DNA from: CAZRGV01 sp964599655
GTDB lineage: Bacteria > Planctomycetota > Planctomycetia > Isosphaerales > Isosphaeraceae
Reading direction: 5' to 3'
Assembly: GCA_964599655.1 (NCBI GenBank)
Contig: CAZRGV010000201.1
Coordinates: forward strand, 1-8,916
Length of the DNA stretch: 8,916 bases
In this document: positions 1-7,929 of the stretch, piece by piece
Layout of the letters: each line of letters starts with the position of its first letter
Position numbering within the stretch: position 1 is the stretch's first letter
Notes under the pieces: model-generated
The model's input: only the letters and a program-made list of their open reading frames with translations
What the model was told of the DNA's origin: nothing
Database searches by the model: none
Program-made: the position numbers and the translations under genes

Positions 1-255
1 GGACGAGCCTTGGTGGCCAAGCCACCAGGGGCACCCGGAACGGGCTTCTCGTCAGAGCCAACCGCTGCCGGCGTTGCTGGGGTTGAGACGACCCCGGGCG
101 CGGCGACGGTCCTGGTTGACGAGCCTGGACCTGCCGGAGATTCCCTCGCTCCGAGAATCCGCGTCATCCTTGACGAGAGTCTTGCGAGCTGGTTTCACGA
201 CCATGATAATTACGAAACTAACCGGATGATGCGGACAATTCGGTGTAAAAAATAG
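1..255 (+). CDS. Possible 3' end of a gene running in from the left edge (unidentified)
   Basis: A frame is open from the first base to a TAG at 253-255, giving an 84-codon C-terminal fragment. It is rich in Ala, Pro, Gly and Val and ends in a more polar His/Asp/Asn/Arg tail. I recognise no domain. A hairpin at 266-288 shortly after the stop weakly supports a real gene end. The reverse strand is equally open: an ATG at 167-165 would start a leftward protein with an Ala/Pro/Thr-rich N-terminus leaving the window. Because that frame shares third-codon positions with the rightward one, base composition cannot separate the two. The AT-rich stretch 195-255 could instead be the promoter of such a leftward gene. 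The strand is uncertain, and non-coding remains possible. Confidence 0.28.
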   Translation, partial: GRALVAKPPGAPGTGFSSEPTAAGVAGVETTPGAATVLVDEPGPAGDSLAPRIRVILDESLASWFHDHDNYETNRMMRTIRCKK

Positions 256-265
256 CGCCCGTTCC

Positions 266-288
266 GCGGCCGAATCCTTGTCGGCCGC
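266..288 (+). terminator. Hairpin, possible terminator of the left-edge ORF
   Basis: A perfect 8-bp inverted repeat (GCGGCCGA / TCGGCCGC) surrounds a 7-nt loop and begins 10 nt after the TAG at 253-255. The sequence just downstream is moderately T-rich but lacks an unbroken U-run, so this would be a weak intrinsic terminator at best. It could also be a chance GC-rich palindrome. Confidence 0.35.
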
Positions 289-778
289 AACCTTGTTTGC
301 GTAATTTCTTGTTGGCAGGGTTGTTCCGTTGCGAGGCCGTCCCTGCGGCGTCGCGACAGGGGTCGCGTTCTCCAGTCCCTAGCGGGCGATCGAGCCGTCG
401 GGCCCGTTCCACCCGCGCGCTGAAACGCCTTTCCCGTTCGGCATTCGTGGACGGTTGCGGCGAACGAATACGTCGCGGAGGCAGAACGGTCGGTAAGGGC
501 GCAGGAAGGTCGAAGGGGCCGCGAGCCGGCCGCTGAGCTAAGCGCACCGTTCGGCGGGATCGGATGGTTGGCTTGTCAGGGAGCAGGGATCAGGTTGTGC
601 AAGAGACGGACGACTTGGGAGATGACCGACAACAACGTCGTCGTTGGTTTGGGTCCACGCGGGCGGTTGAGTTTCTGAGCAACCATTAAGATTGCGGACA
701 AGACGTTTGATTCGGGTCAGGCAGGCCGCCTGAAGTCAGAGGTTATCCTTAGAGACGATCCTCGAGAGAAAGGGTTTC
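289..778. other. Intergenic region, no convincing gene
   Basis: Open frames on both strands here encode Arg/Ser/Gly-rich low-complexity peptides with no ribosome-binding site and no recognisable motif, so I treat the stretch as non-coding. Two small inverted repeats are visible: GGTTG/CAACC at 665-684 with a 10-nt loop, and a perfect 6-bp TCAGGC/GCCTGA at 717-733 with a 5-nt loop. The second lies 45 nt before the next start codon, where a 5'-leader hairpin or operator could sit. I find no well-matched -35/-10 promoter pair. Confidence 0.5.
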
Positions 779-1501
779 ATGAACGACGCGTCTTGTGATG
801 CCAGGAATCCGGAGGCTGACGATTCCCCCACAACGTCGAAGCCAACGCCGTCGCCGCGCCCCGAAAGTCCAACGAATGCGTTGGCGATGTCGGTCGTTCC
901 TTCCGCGGGTACGCCTCTCGCTCAAAGTGGATTACCGACATTGCTCGCCGAGCGTTACGCCACGGCAAACACCGAAATGCTGTTCCGGATTGGCCACCGC
1001 GACCAATGGATTCTTTACCATCTGATCGCGCAGGGGTCGCTGCTCGCCCTCAAGACGGGCATTGGCACCGGAATCGTGCAGGCGAGCGGCCCGATCTCTC
1101 TCGTCGGTTACTTCGCGATGCCTCTGTCATTCATCTTTGCGACCTATTATACCGTGGAGGATCGTCTTATTAGCCTATGTGTACTCAATATAAGAAAACT
1201 CCTTACGGGCAGGGAGCATGTTCGTCGAAAGCCCGAGTCGCTCTGGGCCGTCTGGCGCGAGGCGGATGGCACGACTCTGCGCGAGCGAACCAAGGCTCAG
1301 GTTGTCACATTTGTGATTGTGCCAATTTTGAGTAATATCTTGCAAATTAAAATTAAGAACGAAGTCATAAGCAACGTCTGCTGGACCGCGGTGTTCTCGG
1401 TCCTGATTCTCCGAGTGATTCGTGGTGCTCTCTATCAGAGAGTTTGCGACGATTCCGCGGATCGCCGGCGTCTTGACAGAATTGACATGCCGCAAACTTG
1501 A
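779..1501 (+). CDS. Four-helix integral membrane protein, function unknown
   Basis: A 240-residue protein. Residues 1-50 are Ser/Pro/Thr-rich and probably disordered. Four hydrophobic segments follow at about 77-100, 105-125, 174-190 and 196-214, in two hairpins separated by a basic, charged stretch at about 138-173. The segment before helix 1 (Glu-Arg-Tyr ... Arg-x-x-x-Arg-Asp-Gln) and the Asp/Arg just after helix 2 resemble, from memory, a widespread uncharacterised family of small bacterial membrane proteins. I cannot name a function. The ATG at 779 follows a purine-rich AGAAAGG at 767-773 with short spacing; an internal ATG at 887 is an alternative that would remove the disordered tail. 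The helix 3 region is strikingly AT-rich (about 1310-1375). The dioxygenase gene begins 22 nt after the TGA, so co-transcription is likely. Being a gene is fairly sure; the role is unknown. Confidence 0.75.
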   Translation: MNDASCDARNPEADDSPTTSKPTPSPRPESPTNALAMSVVPSAGTPLAQSGLPTLLAERYATANTEMLFRIGHRDQWILYHLIAQGSLLALKTGIGTGIVQASGPISLVGYFAMPLSFIFATYYTVEDRLISLCVLNIRKLLTGREHVRRKPESLWAVWREADGTTLRERTKAQVVTFVIVPILSNILQIKIKNEVISNVCWTAVFSVLILRVIRGALYQRVCDDSADRRRLDRIDMPQT

Positions 1502-1523
1502 TCGTATTCGACTCGATGACACA

Positions 1524-2438
1524 ATGATTCCATACAAAACAATTCCACTGGTAAACTGCGTTTCCGATGTTGCTCTCAGCACCGTATGGCAATTCATCGA
1601 AGACGCCCGAGGTTTTGTCAACCTGGAGTGGACGCTGGACTTCCGCGACTTTGCTCGAGTTCATCTCCCAGGGCTCTATTCCGAGGCGGTGTCGTTGCGC
1701 CACCTGGTCCGCGTCAAGAAAGCCGTGATCGTTCACTGCGAATTCTTGACGAACCTTGATCTTGAAGTCCAAAAATTTCTGTACCTGGCCCTCTGTGCGA
1801 CGATTGGCCGGCCAACCGAGACCGACAAAATCGACAGGCGAGTCGTGTGGGAAGTTCAGGCGAAGGATGGTGTCAGCCAGAAAACCGGAATGACAATTTC
1901 TGAAAATCATTATTTTGGGAAATTGCATACGGATTCGTCTTATCGCGGCCATGGTCGCGAACCCGAAAAGTATGTTGCCTTGCTCTGCGTGAAGCCAGCC
2001 CAGGATGGCGGTGGGGGTACGCTCCTTGTCGATGCCCGAGAGTTTGTACGCGACCTCGCCTCCACCCCGGAAGGCGCGGCGGCCGTAAACTTCCTGCGCC
2101 AAAACCCATTCCCTTTCGCAACCCCGATCGTTTTCAGCGCGAACAGAGACTCCAATTTGCAGAATATTGTGTATAGTAAAATTCTTGGCGATAGTTATTT
2201 TATGCGATATCGACACGACTCGATCGTGACCGGTATCCTCCAGGATTCGCCGCCTGAAGCCGACGCAATGACCCATTGGCTCGGGGTTTTCGATCGCCAC
2301 CTGAGCAACTATCCAACTTCAGACTACTTCTTATCCAACGGTGATCTTTTGCTGCTGGACAACCATGAGGTGTTCCATGGGCGAACCGCCTTCAGCGACT
2401 TCAGCCGCCTCCTTCTCAGGATTCGCATGGACCAATAG
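1524..2438 (+). CDS. TauD/TfdA family Fe(II)/2-oxoglutarate-dependent dioxygenase
   Basis: A 304-residue protein when started at the ATG at 1524. Enzymes of this fold use Fe(II), O2 and 2-oxoglutarate to hydroxylate or desaturate a small substrate, releasing succinate and CO2. The 2-His-1-carboxylate iron site is visible: His135-x-Asp137 in LHTDSSY and the distal His285 in VFHGR. Arg299, 14 residues later in LLLRIRM, is the expected 2-oxoglutarate ligand. A Gly-rich segment (DGGGGTLLVD) and the length are typical of the family. There is no signal peptide, so it is cytosolic. An in-frame GTG at 1422 would add 34 residues but overlap the upstream gene by 80 nt. I prefer the ATG at 1524, though no clear Shine-Dalgarno precedes it. 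The substrate cannot be deduced; relatives act on taurine, aryloxyacids, clavaminate precursors or amino acids. AT-rich stretches near 1895-1930 and 2155-2210 differ from the downstream genes. Confidence 0.85.
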   Translation: MIPYKTIPLVNCVSDVALSTVWQFIEDARGFVNLEWTLDFRDFARVHLPGLYSEAVSLRHLVRVKKAVIVHCEFLTNLDLEVQKFLYLALCATIGRPTETDKIDRRVVWEVQAKDGVSQKTGMTISENHYFGKLHTDSSYRGHGREPEKYVALLCVKPAQDGGGGTLLVDAREFVRDLASTPEGAAAVNFLRQNPFPFATPIVFSANRDSNLQNIVYSKILGDSYFMRYRHDSIVTGILQDSPPEADAMTHWLGVFDRHLSNYPTSDYFLSNGDLLLLDNHEVFHGRTAFSDFSRLLLRIRMDQ

Positions 2439-2454
2439 TTGGGTGGTGTCGCTG

Positions 2455-2484
2455 GGCCATGGAACGTCGAATTCCTCCATGGCC
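2455..2484. repeat. Inverted repeat just after the dioxygenase gene
   Basis: A perfect 8-bp inverted repeat, GGCCATGG at 2455-2462 and CCATGGCC at 2477-2484, flanks a 14-nt spacer. It starts 16 nt after the TAG of the dioxygenase gene. It may act as a transcript-end hairpin, but no T-run follows, or it may be the edge of the larger palindromic element that continues to about 2574. Confidence 0.45.
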
Positions 2485-2574
2485 AAGGGGGATTGAGGGG
2501 GGCAGCGCCCGAGGATATCGTCGACCGTGGCGATCCCCCCGGCCCCCCTTGGAAAGGTGGGAGGGGGGCAGGCC
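2483..2574. repeat. G-run/C-run palindromic element, possible REP- or MITE-like repeat
   Basis: CCAAGGGGG at 2483-2491 is exactly complementary to CCCCCTTGG at 2544-2552. Inside them G2497-2502 can pair with C2535-2540, and CGCC at 2506-2509 with GGCG at 2529-2532, giving a long imperfect stem. A competing local hairpin is also possible: GCCCCCC at 2542-2548 with GGGGGGC at 2563-2569, and GGCC at 2541-2544 with GGCC at 2571-2574. Alternating C-runs joined by TTGG or TCAATC resemble the dispersed palindromic intergenic repeats abundant in cyanobacteria and some planctomycetes. That resemblance is recalled, not searched. No transposase is present. Confidence 0.5.
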
Positions 2575-3022
2575 AACCCGTGATCCTTCGATGGTCCTGG
2601 GACATCCCGTGCGGGTCCCGCGCCACGAATTCCTGGGGAGGAATGCGTGTGTCGTGTGTTTTGGACCTGTCGCGTGGACGCCGTTCCTCTTCGAGGTCAG
2701 AGACCTTGGCCGATCGAGCCGGTCGTCCTGGCGGAGGGAGCGGGTCCGTTTTTTGCGACGTCGAGGGCGTGGATCATCGGCCGGGTTTGGGCCGGTTCCT
2801 CGAATGACGATCGGATTCCGGTCCGCACGGAAGACGTCGCTCGATGACCTGGTGCGAGCGGTCGGGCGTGCCACGTCGCTCCTCGTTTTGAAGTTCGTGT
2901 TTGACGCGGGGAATGCATTTTGATCCACTAAATGGAGACCTGCCTCCGCTCCTGCCAACGGCAAAGACCGAGGTCCTTCGAGGATCCGGTCGGCCCGCCT
3001 GTTCTGCTGGGGATCTTGCCCG
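2575..3022. other. Intergenic region with one weak small-ORF candidate
   Basis: Nothing here is recognisable. The best coding candidate is a 66-codon frame from GTG 2647 to TGA 2847. It has a good GGAGG at 2637-2641 five nt before the GTG and G-rich first codon positions, but the peptide matches nothing I know. Competing ATG at 2643 sits directly on the same purine run. The long minus-strand frame across 2416-3159 is Arg/Ser/Thr-rich and overlaps a real gene start, so it looks like a shadow. The sequence becomes less GC-rich around 2885-2935, just before the next operon, where a promoter would be expected, but no clear -35/-10 pair stands out. Confidence 0.4.
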
Positions 3023-6000
3023 ATGTTTCGAAACATCCCGCGCGTCTGCGTGTTCGGGCTCGTCACCTTCGGTTGGATCCCTTCATTGGCCATCGCGGAC
3101 GACGTGACGGCTCCGGCTTCCGTCGAACCAGCGAAGACCGTCGATTTCGTCCGCGACATCCGTCCGATCCTGGCGTCGAACTGCTACGCCTGCCACGGCG
3201 CGGAAAAGCAGAAGTCGGGGCTTCGGCTCGACCGGAAGGCCGACGCGATGCGAGGCGGCGACCTCGGCCCTGCGATCGTGCCGGGGAAGGCCGAGGAGAG
3301 CGACCTCGTCCTTCGCGTGTCGGGCGAGGATGAGACGGTGGTCATGCCTCCCAAGGGGGAACGGCTCAACCCCGAACAGGTCGGGCTGATTCGAGCCTGG
3401 ATCAACCAAGGGGCGAACTGGCCGGACGGGGCCGACGGCGAGGCGACCCTCGCGCGACGACCGGGGAGCGATCACTGGGCCTTTCAGACGCCGAGGCGGC
3501 CGGCTGTCCCGCTGGTGAACAACACGAGTTGGGTGCGGAACCCGATTGATGCGTTCATCCTCGCGAAACTGGAGGCCGAAGGGGTCACGCCGTCGCCCGA
3601 GGCGGATCGCTCGACCCTGATCCGACGGCTGAGCCTCGACCTGACGGGCCTGCCGCCGTCGCCGGAGGAGGTCGATCGGTTTCTGAAGGACACGAGTCCG
3701 GACGCCTATGAGTCCCTCGTGGACCGGCTCCTCGCGTCGCCTCACTTTGGTGAGCGGTGGGGACGGCACTGGCTCGACCTGGCGCGTTACGCCGACAGCG
3801 ACGGTTATGAAAAGGACTCGCCAAGGCCCTATGCGTACCGGTACCGGGACTGGGTGATCGACGCGTTGAACCGCGACCTGCCGTTCGACCAGTTCACCAC
3901 GGAGCAACTGGCCGGCGACCTCTTGCCGAACGCAACACTGGATCAAAAGATCGCCACCGGATTTCATCGCAATACGTTGACGAACAAAGAAGGCGGCGTC
4001 GATCAGGAGGAATTCCGGGTCGCGGCGGTCATCGACCGCACGAACACGACGGGGACCGTCTGGCTGGGATTGACGGTTGGCTGTGCCCAGTGCCACTCGC
4101 ACAAGTATGACCCGATTCTTCAGCGTGAATATTACGGTTTGTTCGCATTTTTCAACACAGGGCAGGAAGTCGACGAGCCGGCACCGCTTCCGGGTGAGCG
4201 GGAACGTTATGAGGCGGCCAGGGCGGCGTACGAGGCGGAGCATGCGCCGCTCGTCGAGGCGCTGGAGAATTACGACCGGAAGGAGCGCCCTGCGAAGCAG
4301 TCTGAGTGGGAGCGATCGCGGACACCGACGAATCCTCGATGGACGGTGCTCGAACCGTTGGAAATGACCTCGGCGAACGGGGCGACACTGACTCGACAGA
4401 GTGATGGCTCGATCCTCGTGAGCGGCGAGAATCCGGCGAAGGACCGATACACCATTGTCGCGGACACTGAGATCGAGGGCATCACGGCGATTCGCCTTGA
4501 AGTGCTGGACGACCCGAGCTTGCCGTCGAAGGGGCCTGGCCGGGTGGCGCACGGGAACTTTGTCCTTTCGGAGTTGACGGTTCAGGCCGCGATGAAGTGC
4601 GACCCGGATTCGCCGAGTGTGGTGGAATTGCGGAATGCCTCGGCCGACTTTTCGCAGGGGCAATTCGAGGTGGCGAACGCCATCGACGGGAATCTGGAAA
4701 CGGGGTGGGCGATCGCGCCTCGGATGGGGCAAAGGCACGTCGCGGTCTTCGAGACGAAGGAAGACCTGGGAGGGGCGTGTGGCACTCGGATCAGGTTCCG
4801 CCTCGATCAGGAGCACGGCTCCGAGCACACGATCGGGCGGTTCCGGCTCTCGTTGACGGCGGCGCCGAGGCCCGTCAAGGCCGGCGACCTGCCCGACGAC
4901 GTGATCGAGATTCTGGGGGTTGCGCCCGAGGCTCGCACCGAATCGCAGAGGTCGCGACTGGCGGAGTATCATCGGAGCATTGACCCGACGTGGAAGCGTC
5001 TCAAGGCGGCCGTCGAGACGCATGCGAAAACCGCGCCGAAACCGCCGCAGTCGGTCGTGCGACTGCTGGTCGAGAATCCATCGCCGCCGAAGACGCATAT
5101 CCTGGTTCGGGGCGATTTTCTCCGACCGGGTGACGAGGTCGGACCGGGGACGCCGGGGATTTTGCCGCCCTTGAGGTCGGAAGGCCGTGCGCCGAGCCGA
5201 CTGGATCTGGCGCGCTGGTTGGTGGACCCGGCCAACCCGTTGACGAGCCGGGTCGCGGTCAACCGGATCTGGGGGCACCTGTTTGGCCGGCCCCTGGTGA
5301 ATACGCCGGAGGACTTCGGCACGCGAGGGGAACGCCCCACGCATCCGGAGCTTCTCGACTGGCTGGCGACCGAGTATCCCGCGACGGGGTGGAGCCTCAA
5401 GGCCCTGATCAAGGAGATCGTGACCTCGGCGACGTATCGCCAGTCGTCGAGGAATCGCCCCGAGCTGAACGACCGCGACCCGAGCAACGTTTGGCTGGCG
5501 CGCCAGAACCGGTTCCGGCCCGAGGCCGAGATCGTGCGCGACCTGTTCCTCTCGGCGAGCGGTTTACTGGCGCCGAGGATTGGCGGGCCGAGCGTCCGGC
5601 CACCGCAACCGGCGGGCATTTCGGAATTGACGTACGCCAACAGCGCGAAATGGGTGGAGAGCCAGGGGGCCGATCGGTATCGGCGGGGCATGTACACATG
5701 GTTTCAGCGCACAAGTCCGTATCCGATGCTCATGACGTTTGATGCGCCTGATTCGAACGTGTGCGCCGTGAAGCGAGAGCGATCGAATNNNNNNNNNNCG
5801 CTTCAAGCGCTCACGCTCTTGAATGACGTGGTTTTTGTCGAATGCGCCCGGTCGCTCGGACGTCGGATCATCGACGAATCCTGGTGCGAGTGCGCGGACG
5901 ATCGGATTCGGCATGCCTTCAAGACGTGTCTCGCGAGGGAGCCGTCGGAGGAGGAGCTCGCGATTCTCAACCGGCTTTACGACGGGGCACGAACAGCATT

Positions 6001-6136
6001 TGAGCAGGATTCGCGGGCGGCGTCGAGGATTGTGGGCGAGATGAGGCCGAAGAACGTGGAGACGGCCGAGGCCGCGGCGTGGGTGATTCTGGCCCGGACG
6101 ATTCTGAACCTCGACGAATTCGTGACGAGGGAATGA
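3023..6136 (+). CDS. Secreted PSCyt1-DUF1549-DUF1553 multidomain protein (planctomycete cytochrome family)
   Basis: About 1037 codons. A Sec signal peptide (hydrophobic at about 8-24) probably ends after AIA25. Residues 40-135 form a PSCyt1 cytochrome c domain: heme-binding C54-Y-A-C57-H58 and a later VMPPKGERL whose Met108 is a candidate axial ligand. Residues about 165-395 are DUF1549, containing a second CxxCH, C354-A-Q-C357-H358, followed by SHKYDP. A central beta-rich part (about 440-620) includes IDGNLETGW, typical of discoidin-like carbohydrate-binding folds. DUF1553 runs from about 724 (DLARWLVDPANPLTSRVAVNR) to the end. Such proteins are highly amplified in planctomycetes and are assumed, without firm biochemistry, to take part in extracytoplasmic electron transfer or polymer breakdown. 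The ATG at 3023 follows TGGGGA at 3008-3013. The DUF1501 gene starts 3 nt after the TGA. A 10-N gap at 5789-5798 lies within the conserved RSN..LQALTLLND motif; the frame is kept on both sides. Confidence 0.95.
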   Translation: MFRNIPRVCVFGLVTFGWIPSLAIADDVTAPASVEPAKTVDFVRDIRPILASNCYACHGAEKQKSGLRLDRKADAMRGGDLGPAIVPGKAEESDLVLRVSGEDETVVMPPKGERLNPEQVGLIRAWINQGANWPDGADGEATLARRPGSDHWAFQTPRRPAVPLVNNTSWVRNPIDAFILAKLEAEGVTPSPEADRSTLIRRLSLDLTGLPPSPEEVDRFLKDTSPDAYESLVDRLLASPHFGERWGRHWLDLARYADSDGYEKDSPRPYAYRYRDWVIDALNRDLPFDQFTTEQLAGDLLPNATLDQKIATGFHRNTLTNKEGGVDQEEFRVAAVIDRTNTTGTVWLGLTVGCAQCHSHKYDPILQREYYGLFAFFNTGQEVDEPAPLPGERERYEAARAAYEAEHAPLVEALENYDRKERPAKQSEWERSRTPTNPRWTVLEPLEMTSANGATLTRQSDGSILVSGENPAKDRYTIVADTEIEGITAIRLEVLDDPSLPSKGPGRVAHGNFVLSELTVQAAMKCDPDSPSVVELRNASADFSQGQFEVANAIDGNLETGWAIAPRMGQRHVAVFETKEDLGGACGTRIRFRLDQEHGSEHTIGRFRLSLTAAPRPVKAGDLPDDVIEILGVAPEARTESQRSRLAEYHRSIDPTWKRLKAAVETHAKTAPKPPQSVVRLLVENPSPPKTHILVRGDFLRPGDEVGPGTPGILPPLRSEGRAPSRLDLARWLVDPANPLTSRVAVNRIWGHLFGRPLVNTPEDFGTRGERPTHPELLDWLATEYPATGWSLKALIKEIVTSATYRQSSRNRPELNDRDPSNVWLARQNRFRPEAEIVRDLFLSASGLLAPRIGGPSVRPPQPAGISELTYANSAKWVESQGADRYRRGMYTWFQRTSPYPMLMTFDAPDSNVCAVKRERSNXXXXLQALTLLNDVVFVECARSLGRRIIDESWCECADDRIRHAFKTCLAREPSEEELAILNRLYDGARTAFEQDSRAASRIVGEMRPKNVETAEAAAWVILARTILNLDEFVTRE
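5789..5798. other. Assembly gap of ten Ns inside the DUF1553 region
   Basis: Ten Ns interrupt the conserved stretch that in relatives reads RERSNTPLQALTLLND. Here RERSN precedes the gap and LQALTLLND follows. Only Thr-Pro should be missing, and the last base pair of a Pro codon (CG) is present at 5799-5800. The true missing length is therefore probably 4 nt, and the Ns are a placeholder. Since 10 and 4 differ by 6, the reading frame happens to survive. There is no sign of a biological interruption. Confidence 0.9.
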
Positions 6137-6139
6137 CCG

Positions 6140-7618
6140 ATGCATCCGATCGAGGATACGATTCGCCAGTCACGTCGGGACTTCCTGACCTCATCGGCGA
6201 GCGGAATCGGCCTGCTCGCGCTGGCGTCGTTGTTCCGCGACGAAGGGTTGCTGGCGGCCGAGGTTGACCCGACGAACCCCCTGGCTCCCCGGGCGCCGCA
6301 TTTCGCCCCCAGGGCCAAGGCGTGCATTTGCATTTATCTCGAAGGCGGCCCGAGCCAGATCGACCTGTTCGACCCGAAGCCGAAGCTCCGGGAGCTGGAT
6401 GGCCAGGCGCTACCGGAGTCGTTCACCAAGAACGTGCGGTTCGCCTTCATTCAGAAGGAGACCGCGCGGATCATGGGCAGCCCTCGCGTGTTCGCTCCAC
6501 GAGGGCAGTGCGGCATGGAACTGTCGGACTACTTGCCTCGCCTGAGCGAATGCGCCGACGACATCGCGCTGATTCGGTCGATGTATACCGAGCAGTTCAA
6601 TCATCATCCGGGTCAACTGATGATGAACTGCGGGTCGGCGATGTTCGGCCGGCCAAGCATGGGCTCATGGCTCACGTATGGGCTCGGAAGCGAGTCGAAG
6701 AACCTGCCGGCCTACGTGGTGCTCAATGCCGGCCGGGGGACCAGCGGTGGGGCGTCGAACTGGTCGAGCGGCTTCCTGCCGACGCATTATCAAGGGGTGC
6801 TCTTCCGGAGCAAGGGCGACCCGGTCCTCAACCTGAGCAACCCGGAGGGCCTGAGCCGCGAGATGCAGCGGCAAACGGTCGAGGCAATTACCGCGCTGAA
6901 CACGCGACGACATGAACAAATTCTCGATCCAGAGATCAATAGCCGGATCGCGGCCTACGAGCTGGCCTTCCGCATGCAAGCCGCCGCGCCCGAGTTGATC
7001 GACTTCGGTAACGAGAGCCAGGAGACGCTCGATCTGTACGGCGTCGGCCGCAACGATCCGGCGGGTGGCGGCCGAGGGGGCGGAGGCAATGGGGTTTACA
7101 ACCAGTTCGCGTCGAATTGCCTGCTGGCCCGCCGGCTCGTCGAGCGTGGCGTCCGGTTCGTGAACCTGTTCCACGCCTCGTGGGACCACCACAGCAACCT
7201 CGACGAGGAGCTGGCGTTCAACTGTGGAATGGCCGATCAGCCCGTGGCCGCCTTGCTCAAGGACCTGAAGCGTCGGGGCTTGCTCGATTCCACCCTGGTG
7301 ATCTGGGCGTCCGAGTTCGGCCGAACGCCGCTGGGTGAGAATCGCAAGGGGTACGCGAAGGTGACCGGACGCGACCATCACCCGTTCGCCTTCAGCCTCT
7401 GGATGGCCGGTGGCGGGATCAAAGGGGGCCAGGTGATCGGCAAGACCGACGAGATCGGGTGGGGAATTGTCGAAGATCCCGTTCATGTTCACGATTATCA
7501 CGCAACGATTCTGAAACTCTTTGGCTTCGATCATACGAAGCTGACGTACCGGTTCCAGGGCCGAGACTTCCGCCTGACGGACGTGGCGGGCAAGGTGGTT
7601 CCCAGCCTGATCGCTTGA
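6140..7618 (+). CDS. Tat-exported DUF1501 family protein
   Basis: A 492-residue protein of the DUF1501 family, which is distantly related to the alkaline phosphatase/sulfatase fold and usually sits beside a DUF1549/DUF1553 gene, as here. The N-terminus carries a twin-arginine signal, S11-R-R-D-F-L16, followed by a hydrophobic stretch to about residue 32 and a likely cleavage after LLAA40. Family motifs visible: IYLEGGPSQIDLFDPKPKL (65-83), NHHPGQLMM and FGRPSMGSWLTYGLG (about 155-185), FASNCLLARRLVERGVRFV (about 320-340), WASEFGRTP (about 389-397), GRDHHPFAFSLWMAGGGIKG (about 411-430) and a C-terminal HATILKLFGFDHTKLTYR. Tat export implies folding in the cytoplasm, perhaps with a cofactor, before transfer outside. 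The start is supported by GAGGGA at 6127-6132, seven nt upstream, inside the end of the preceding gene, which suggests translational coupling. The specific reaction is unknown. Confidence 0.95.
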   Translation: MHPIEDTIRQSRRDFLTSSASGIGLLALASLFRDEGLLAAEVDPTNPLAPRAPHFAPRAKACICIYLEGGPSQIDLFDPKPKLRELDGQALPESFTKNVRFAFIQKETARIMGSPRVFAPRGQCGMELSDYLPRLSECADDIALIRSMYTEQFNHHPGQLMMNCGSAMFGRPSMGSWLTYGLGSESKNLPAYVVLNAGRGTSGGASNWSSGFLPTHYQGVLFRSKGDPVLNLSNPEGLSREMQRQTVEAITALNTRRHEQILDPEINSRIAAYELAFRMQAAAPELIDFGNESQETLDLYGVGRNDPAGGGRGGGGNGVYNQFASNCLLARRLVERGVRFVNLFHASWDHHSNLDEELAFNCGMADQPVAALLKDLKRRGLLDSTLVIWASEFGRTPLGENRKGYAKVTGRDHHPFAFSLWMAGGGIKGGQVIGKTDEIGWGIVEDPVHVHDYHATILKLFGFDHTKLTYRFQGRDFRLTDVAGKVVPSLIA

Positions 7619-7663
7619 GGTCGGGCGGGCAGGGGAGGGCATGGAGTCGAGCGCGGGGTAGGT

Positions 7664-7683
7664 CTCCGGCCCTTCGGGCGGAG
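7664..7683. terminator. Stem-loop after the DUF1501 gene, possible terminator
   Basis: CTCCG at 7664-7668 pairs with CGGAG at 7679-7683, and CCC at 7670-7672 with GGG at 7676-7678, around a TTC loop with one bulged G. It lies 46 nt after the DUF1501 stop and in the 200-nt gap between this gene and the convergent tRNA array. It could end transcription from either side, but there is no U-run on either strand. A second bulged hairpin sits at 7780-7798 (GATCGGC / GCCGGATC), closer to the last tRNA. Confidence 0.35.
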
Positions 7684-7824
7684 GGATTCGCGAACGTGAG
7701 GCGGTTCGTCGGAACGCGGAATCGCCGCGTCTTCGAGGGGAGGCGGTCTCGTGATCGGCGCGTCAGGGGACTTGCCCACGATCGGCGAGGGCCGGATCTC
7801 GACCCGAGGGGAGCAGGGGATCGA

Positions 7825-7895
7825 AGACGCCGGTGGGAGTCGAACCCACTTCGACCGCTTTGCAGGCGGTTGCCTGGCCGTCTGGCTCCAGCGTC
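7825..7895 (-). tRNA. tRNA-Cys (anticodon GCA)
   Basis: Acceptor GACGCTG pairs with CGGCGTC (one G-U pair). The D arm is GCC/GGC with a canonical AGACGGCCA loop, the anticodon stem ACCGC/GCGGT is perfect with loop CTGCAAA (U33, anticodon GCA), and the T arm GTGGG/CCCAC is perfect. The discriminator base is U73, the known cysteine identity base. It is the last unit of the array in transcription order and looks fully functional. No CCA is encoded. Confidence 0.92.
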
Positions 7896-7929
7896 GCGCA
7901 TTGGGAAAGAGCGTTCGATCGTGGAGGAG

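Noticed and set aside
297..536. 79-codon plus-strand open frame in the left intergenic region
   Set aside because: Arg/Ser/Gly low-complexity composition, no ribosome-binding site and an equally long overlapping minus-strand frame.
1422..1523. GTG start at 1422 for the dioxygenase
   Set aside because: It would overlap the upstream gene by 80 nt and add residues unlike the family N-terminus. The ATG at 1524 gives a typical length.
1365..2300. 311-codon minus-strand open frame opposite the dioxygenase
   Set aside because: The plus strand carries the complete iron- and 2-oxoglutarate-binding motifs; the minus frame has no recognisable features.
3083..5344. 753-codon open frame on the minus strand inside the DUF1549/DUF1553 gene
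   Set aside because: It is Arg/Pro-rich and lies entirely opposite a gene with clear conserved domains; this is a typical GC-rich shadow frame.
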